From Pseudomonadota bacterium (GTDB lineage: Bacteria; Myxococcota; UBA9042; PHBI01), in the NCBI GenBank assembly GCA_005772945.1, contig SXIE01000490.1:1-10560 (forward strand): DNA of 10,560 nt, in the 5' to 3' direction. A model generated the notes under the pieces. The model saw nothing but the letters and a program-made list of their open reading frames with translations. It was not told the origin of the DNA and did not search any database. Within the stretch, counting starts at the first letter, position 1, and the number at the start of each line of letters is the position of its first letter. This document shows positions 6,313 to 10,560 of this stretch, piece after piece. The translations under genes were made by a program, and so were the position numbers.

Positions 6313-7736
6313 GCGCGCGCACGCGCCTCGTCGTCGTGCTCGCGGCGGCCGTGACCCTGGCCGTGAGCGCCTGCGGCAGCGGCGGCGACAGCGCCACGCC
6401 TGCGGTAGGAGCGGCCTCCCGACCGCCCAGCGCTGCGGTCGCCGAGGGGATGTGCGCCGAGCACGGCGTCCTGGAAGCGCTGTGCACGAAGTGCAATCCG
6501 GCGCTCATTCCGATTTTTCAGAAGAAGGGCGATTGGTGCACGGAGCACGGGCTCCCCGAGTCCATCTGCCCGATCTGCCATCCCGAGCGCGGCGGCCGAC
6601 CCGCCGCGGGCGTCGATGTGGCGGTCGACGAGAGCCCGCCCGACGGGATCCGCGTGCGCCTCGCGAGCGCGGAGATCGCCGAGGTCGCCGGGTTGCGCAC
6701 GGTGGCGGTCGAGGCGGCGCCCACTGATCGCGAGGTCGGGCGCGAGCTCGGCGCCATCGCCGTCATCCACTACGACGCGACGCGCGTCGCGCGGCTCAAC
6801 CCGCGCGCCGAGGGCGTCGTGAAGGCGCTGAGCGTCGACGTGGGGAGCCACGTCACGGCCGGGACGCTGCTCGCCCAGATCGAGAGTGCGGCGATCGGCG
6901 AGAGCGAGGCGCGCATCGCGACGGCGCGCGCACGGCTCGCATTGGCACGCAAGCAGGCGGGCCGGCTCGCCGCGCTTGCGGCCGACGGCACCACGTCGAC
7001 GCGCGCGCTAGAAGAGGCGCGCGGGGCGGCGCGCGAGGCCGAAGGGGAGGTCGCGGCGCTGGTGGCGGCGCAGGCGTTGATGGGTCCGACGGAGGGCCGG
7101 GCCTATCGGATCGAGAGTCCCATCGAGGGCGTCGTCGTCGGCCGCACGGCCTCGATTGGGGCCTTCGTCGATCGCGACGATGTGCTGTTCGAGATCGTCG
7201 ACACGCGCGTCATGTGGGCCGACATCGAGATCGCCGAGGTCGACATCGCGACCGTGCGCACGGGGTTGGCCGTGACGCTCACGGTCGAAGGGCTGCCCGG
7301 CCGCACGTTCAGCGCCCGCGTGAGCTACGTCGCGCCCGAGGTCGACCCACACAGCCGGACGGTCCTTGCGCGTGCTGCGCTCGACAATGCCGAAGGCGTC
7401 TTGCGCGCCAACATGTTCGCGCGCGCCGCGGTGCGCGGACTGGGCGACCCCGAGCCGGCACGCGACGCGGGGTCCGTGATGCCCGAGATGATCGTCCCGG
7501 GCGCCGCGATCCAGGTCGCCAAGAAGGTGTCGCTCGTCTTCGTGCAGGTGGAGCCCGACGTCTACGAAGGCCGCCGCGTGACGGTCGGTCGCACGCTCGG
7601 CGATGGGCGCGTCGAGGTGCGGGGGCGACTCCAGGCGGGCGATCGCGTGGTCCACGTCGGCGCCTTCATTCTGAAGACCGAGACGCTCAAGGACAGTATC
7701 GGCGCCGGCTGCTGCGCCGACGACGGGGGCAAGTAA
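6309..7736 (+). CDS. RND efflux periplasmic adaptor lipoprotein, CusB/CzcB family
   Basis: This 475-residue membrane-fusion protein should link the inner-membrane RND pump to an outer-membrane channel. Its signal peptide ends in the lipobox VSAC (Cys22). Residues 48-92 hold two Cys/His modules, GMCAEHGVLEALCTKC and DWCTEHGLPESICPICHP. The adaptor core follows. One half of the lipoyl-like domain is at about 160-195 (NPRAEGVVKALSVDVGSHV). A helical hairpin, shorter than in many adaptors, is at about 196-258. The second lipoyl half is at 266-298 (IESPIEGVVVGRTASIGAFV). The beta-barrel is at about 300-376, and the membrane-proximal domain is at about 392-462 (VPGAAIQV). The C-terminus ends in GCCADDGGK, adding a vicinal cysteine pair. 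The stop overlaps the pump start (TAATG). The family is clear; the metal is not. Confidence 0.93.
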
Positions 7737-10560
7737 TGGAGCCCGCCGATCCTTCGCGAGCGGGCCCCGTGGGCAGCCCGGCCATGGCCCTGACGGGCCC
7801 GGCCGATCCTTCGCGAGCGGGACTCCTCGCCGCGATCCTCGACTGGTCGCTGCGGAATCGCGTCGCCGTCGTGATCGCCTGGTGTGTGATCGCGGTGGCC
7901 GGGTTGCTCGCGGCGCTTGCCTTGCCGCTCGATGCGTTTCCCGACACGACCCCGACGCAGGTCCAGATCAACACCACGGCCGAGGCGCTCGGGCCGCTGG
8001 AGATCGAGCGTCGGATCTCCGCCCCGATCGAGGCGGCGATCGGTGGCTTGCCAGGGCTCGTCGAGGTGCGCTCGATCGCGAAGTTCGGCTTCTCGCAGGT
8101 CACGGCGACCTTCGAGGATGGGATCGCCATGGCGGCGGCGCGCCAGGGCGTCAGCGAGCGGCTCATGACGGTCGCGCTCGAGCCCGGCCTTGGCCCCCCG
8201 CAGCTCGGTCCGACCGCGAGCGGCCTCGGCGAGGTCTTCCAGTACCTCGTCTACGGGGAACGAACGCCGTCCGAGCTCCGGACGATCCAAGACCTCCAGA
8301 TCCGCCCGCGCCTTCGCACCGTGGAGGGCGTCGCCGAGGTCAACGCCTGGGGAGGCGACGAGGCGCGCGTCGAGGTGCGCGTCGATCCCGAGCGACTTCG
8401 CCGCTGGGCGATCGATCTGCCGGAGCTCACGGCGTCGATCGAAGCGAACCTCGTCAACGTTTCGGGCGGTCCGCTGGAGGTCGGCGGCGAGGGCGCGCTC
8501 GTGCAGGGAATCGCGCTGCCGACGCGCATCGCAGAGCTCGAGGCGCTGGTCGTGGCGACGCGCGAGGGCGTGCCGGTGCGGCTCGGCCAGGTCGCGGACC
8601 TCGCAGAGGGTCGTCAGATCCGGCGCGGGGCGGTGACCGCCAACGGGCGCGGCGAGGTGGTGCTCGGCCTTGGGTTTGCCATGCTCGGCGCGAACGGCCA
8701 CGCAGTCACCGAGCGCCTGCATGCGCGCCTGATGGAGATCGCCAAGACCCTGCCGCTCGGCGTGAAGGTGAAGCCGGTCTACGAGCGGACGTGGCTGGTC
8801 GATCAGGTGCTGGCGACCGCCGGCCTGAGCCTCCTCGAAGGGGCCGCGCTCGTCATCGCTATCCTATTGATATTTCTATGGAACTTGCGCGCAGGCTTGC
8901 TCGTCGCGCTCGTCATTCCGCTGTCCCTCTTGGTCGCGGGGAGCCTCATGCTGGCCGTCGGGGTCGCCGGCAGCCTCATGAGTCTGGGCGCGATCGACTT
9001 CGGCGTGCTCGTCGACAGCGCCGTCATTCAAGTGGAGAACGTCGTCGCACGCGGCGGCGGCGTCGAGCCCGCGCAGAAGATGCGCGTCGTACGCGACGCC
9101 ATCATGGAGGTCCGGGAGCCCACCCTCTTCGGCGAGCTCGTGATCGCGTGCGTCTTCCTGCCCGTGCTCACGCTCGAGGGGATCGAGGGCAAGCTCTTCC
9201 GGCCGATGGCGCTGACGATGCTGTTCGCGCTCGCGGGGTCCTTGCTCTTGTCGCTGACGCTCGTGCCGGCGCTGACCAGCTTCGTCGTGGCCAAGAAGGC
9301 GCACGCGCCGGGGCGCGTCTTCGCGTGGCTCACGCGCGGCTATCGCGCCTTCTTGCGGGGCGCGCTGCGCCATCCGGGTGCCGTCATCGCGCTGGCCGTG
9401 CTCGTGCTCGGCAACGCGACCTGGCTCGCGACGCGCCTCGGCTCCGAGTTCGTGCCGCGCCTCTCGGAGGGCTCGCTGGTCGTCAATACGGTGCGGCTGG
9501 CCGGCGTCTCGCTCGACGCCTCGGCGAGTTACGGCGACGGGATCGAGCGATTCCTTCTCCGCCACTACCCGCGCGCCATCGCCGACATCTGGACGCGCAC
9601 CGGCAGCGCCGAGGTCGCCACCGATCCCATGGGGGTCGAGGTCAGCGACGTCTTCATCGCGCTCAGGCCGCGCGCCGACTGGCAAGACGACGGCTCCGGG
9701 GGGCCCGGGGGCTTTGCCTCGCAGGACGCACTCGTCGCGGACATGACCGAGCGCCTGCGATTTCTGCCGGGCATGCGCAGCGCCTTCACCCAACCGATCG
9801 AAATGCGCGTCAACGAGATGGTGGCCGGGATCCGCGCCGATCTCGGCGTGGTGCTCTACGGCGACCAGTTCGCGGTGCTCGAGGAGAAGGCGCGCGCGAT
9901 CGAGGCCGTCCTGAAGACCATCCCGGGCGCGAGCGATGTGAGCCGCGAGCAGCTCACCGGGCAGCCCGTCATCGAGGTCCGCGTGAAGCCTACCGAGCTC
10001 GGGCGGCACGGGATCCAGGTGAAGGACGCGCTCGCGGTGGTCGAGGCGCTCGGCGGAATCCAGGTCGGCGTCATGCCCGAGGGCGAGCGCCGGACGCCGA
10101 TCGCGCTGGTCCTCGACGCGCGCTATCGGGGCAGCGTCGCGGCCCTGGGAGGGGTGCTCGTGGCGAACGGCAACGGCGAGCGCGTGCGGCTCGACGCCGT
10201 CGCGACGCTCACGCGCGTCGAGGCCCCCGCGACGATCCAACGCGAGGGGAGCCGCCGGCGCGTCGTCGTATCGGCGAACGTGCGCGACCGCGATCTGGGC
10301 GGCTTCGTGGCCGAGGCGGAGGCGGCGATCAGCGAGCGCGTGCCGCTGCCCGAGGGCTATTTCGTGAGCTTCGGCGGCCAGTTCGAGCACCTCCAGCGCG
10401 CGAGCGCGCGGCTGATGATCATCGTCCCGGTCGCGCTCCTCTTGGTGCTGGGGCTCCTCGCCCTCGCCTATCGACGCACGCGCGACGTCTTGCGCGTGTT
10501 CGTCGGTGTGCCATTCGCGGCGGTCGGCGGGGTCGTCGCGTTGACCCTCCGCGACATGCC
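7736..10560 (+). CDS. Heavy-metal efflux RND pump, CzcA/CusA family (3' end beyond window)
   Basis: The frame is open for 941 codons to the window edge with no stop or frameshift; the family runs to about 1030. TM1 is at about 43-62, followed by the porter signature LPLDAFPDTTPTQVQI. TM2-TM4 are at about 366-435, with Asp421 (AIDFG), Asp427 (VDSA) and Glu434 (VENVV) matching CzcA Asp402/Asp408/Glu415. TM5-TM6 are at about 456-505 around GIEGKLFRPMALT, and TM7 is near 543-560. The second porter region has GSAEVATDPMG and QPIEMRVNEMVAGIRAD. TM8-TM9 end the visible part. The CusA copper/silver positions Met573 and Met672 align with Asn584 and Glu694, so a divalent cation such as zinc, cobalt, nickel or cadmium is more likely. 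The N-terminus is about 30 residues longer than usual and contains a repeated PADPSRAG. ATG at 7784 (Met17) is an alternative start. No outer-membrane channel gene is visible. Confidence 0.95.
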   Translation, partial: MEPADPSRAGPVGSPAMALTGPADPSRAGLLAAILDWSLRNRVAVVIAWCVIAVAGLLAALALPLDAFPDTTPTQVQINTTAEALGPLEIERRISAPIEAAIGGLPGLVEVRSIAKFGFSQVTATFEDGIAMAAARQGVSERLMTVALEPGLGPPQLGPTASGLGEVFQYLVYGERTPSELRTIQDLQIRPRLRTVEGVAEVNAWGGDEARVEVRVDPERLRRWAIDLPELTASIEANLVNVSGGPLEVGGEGALVQGIALPTRIAELEALVVATREGVPVRLGQVADLAEGRQIRRGAVTANGRGEVVLGLGFAMLGANGHAVTERLHARLMEIAKTLPLGVKVKPVYERTWLVDQVLATAGLSLLEGAALVIAILLIFLWNLRAGLLVALVIPLSLLVAGSLMLAVGVAGSLMSLGAIDFGVLVDSAVIQVENVVARGGGVEPAQKMRVVRDAIMEVREPTLFGELVIACVFLPVLTLEGIEGKLFRPMALTMLFALAGSLLLSLTLVPALTSFVVAKKAHAPGRVFAWLTRGYRAFLRGALRHPGAVIALAVLVLGNATWLATRLGSEFVPRLSEGSLVVNTVRLAGVSLDASASYGDGIERFLLRHYPRAIADIWTRTGSAEVATDPMGVEVSDVFIALRPRADWQDDGSGGPGGFASQDALVADMTERLRFLPGMRSAFTQPIEMRVNEMVAGIRADLGVVLYGDQFAVLEEKARAIEAVLKTIPGASDVSREQLTGQPVIEVRVKPTELGRHGIQVKDALAVVEALGGIQVGVMPEGERRTPIALVLDARYRGSVAALGGVLVANGNGERVRLDAVATLTRVEAPATIQREGSRRRVVVSANVRDRDLGGFVAEAEAAISERVPLPEGYFVSFGGQFEHLQRASARLMIIVPVALLLVLGLLALAYRRTRDVLRVFVGVPFAAVGGVVALTLRDM
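7745..7821 (+). repeat. 20-bp direct repeat at the 5' end of the RND gene
   Basis: The 20 bases at 7745-7764 recur exactly at 7802-7821, a period of 57 bases or 19 codons, so both copies read PADPSRAG in frame. The repeats lie in the extra N-terminal segment before TM1. They look like a local duplication of a non-conserved leader rather than part of the pump fold. Confidence 0.85.

Noticed and set aside
7562..8722. Long - strand open frame (386 codons) across the adaptor-pump junction
   Set aside because: Same shadow pattern, antisense to two clear genes.
8876..10390. Long - strand open frame (504 codons) opposite the RND pump
   Set aside because: His/Arg/Asp-rich shadow frame; the + strand reads an uninterrupted CzcA-family protein.

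Overview
The window is very GC-rich DNA (roughly 70% by eye) with strong codon bias, tight 4-base gene overlaps and frequent lipoproteins. This suggests a Gram-negative bacterium of the Myxococcota/Deltaproteobacteria or Planctomycetes kind, although no taxonomic marker is present. Three blocks are visible.

Block 1 (1-119, + strand) is the last 39 codons of what looks like a DDE transposase, cut by the window edge. It ends 156 bases beyond the 3' end of the operon in block 2.

Block 2 (276-5316, - strand) is a bacterial microcompartment (BMC) operon. In transcription order it encodes: a fused RpiB-like sugar-phosphate isomerase plus deoxyribose-phosphate aldolase (DERA, DeoC); a hexameric shell protein (BMC-H); a pentameric vertex protein (BMC-P); a CoA-acylating aldehyde dehydrogenase with an N-terminal encapsulation helix; a tandem-domain shell protein (BMC-T); and two more BMC-P proteins. 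The last four genes are joined by three 4-base ATGA overlaps. The enzyme set fits the sugar-phosphate-utilising (SPU) class of BMC. DERA splits 2-deoxyribose-5-phosphate into glyceraldehyde-3-phosphate and acetaldehyde, and the dehydrogenase converts acetaldehyde to acetyl-CoA inside the shell. No phosphotransacylase (PduL) or alcohol dehydrogenase for CoA and NAD recycling is present here. The most unusual element is the fusion gene. Its isomerase half lacks the usual catalytic cysteine. Its linker carries a predicted encapsulation-like helix and a CxxCxxCxxC cluster. A well-placed internal ribosome site could also produce DeoC alone.

Block 3 (5481-10560, + strand) diverges from block 2 across a roughly 160-base intergenic region. 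It is a heavy-metal RND efflux operon: a small Cys-rich exported protein, a lipoprotein with two Cys/His modules, a CusB/CzcB-type adaptor carrying two more of the same modules, and a CzcA-type RND pump that runs off the window. The pump keeps the acidic proton-relay residues of the CzcA family but lacks two of the CusA copper/silver methionines, so a divalent-cation substrate is more likely. No outer-membrane channel gene is in the window.
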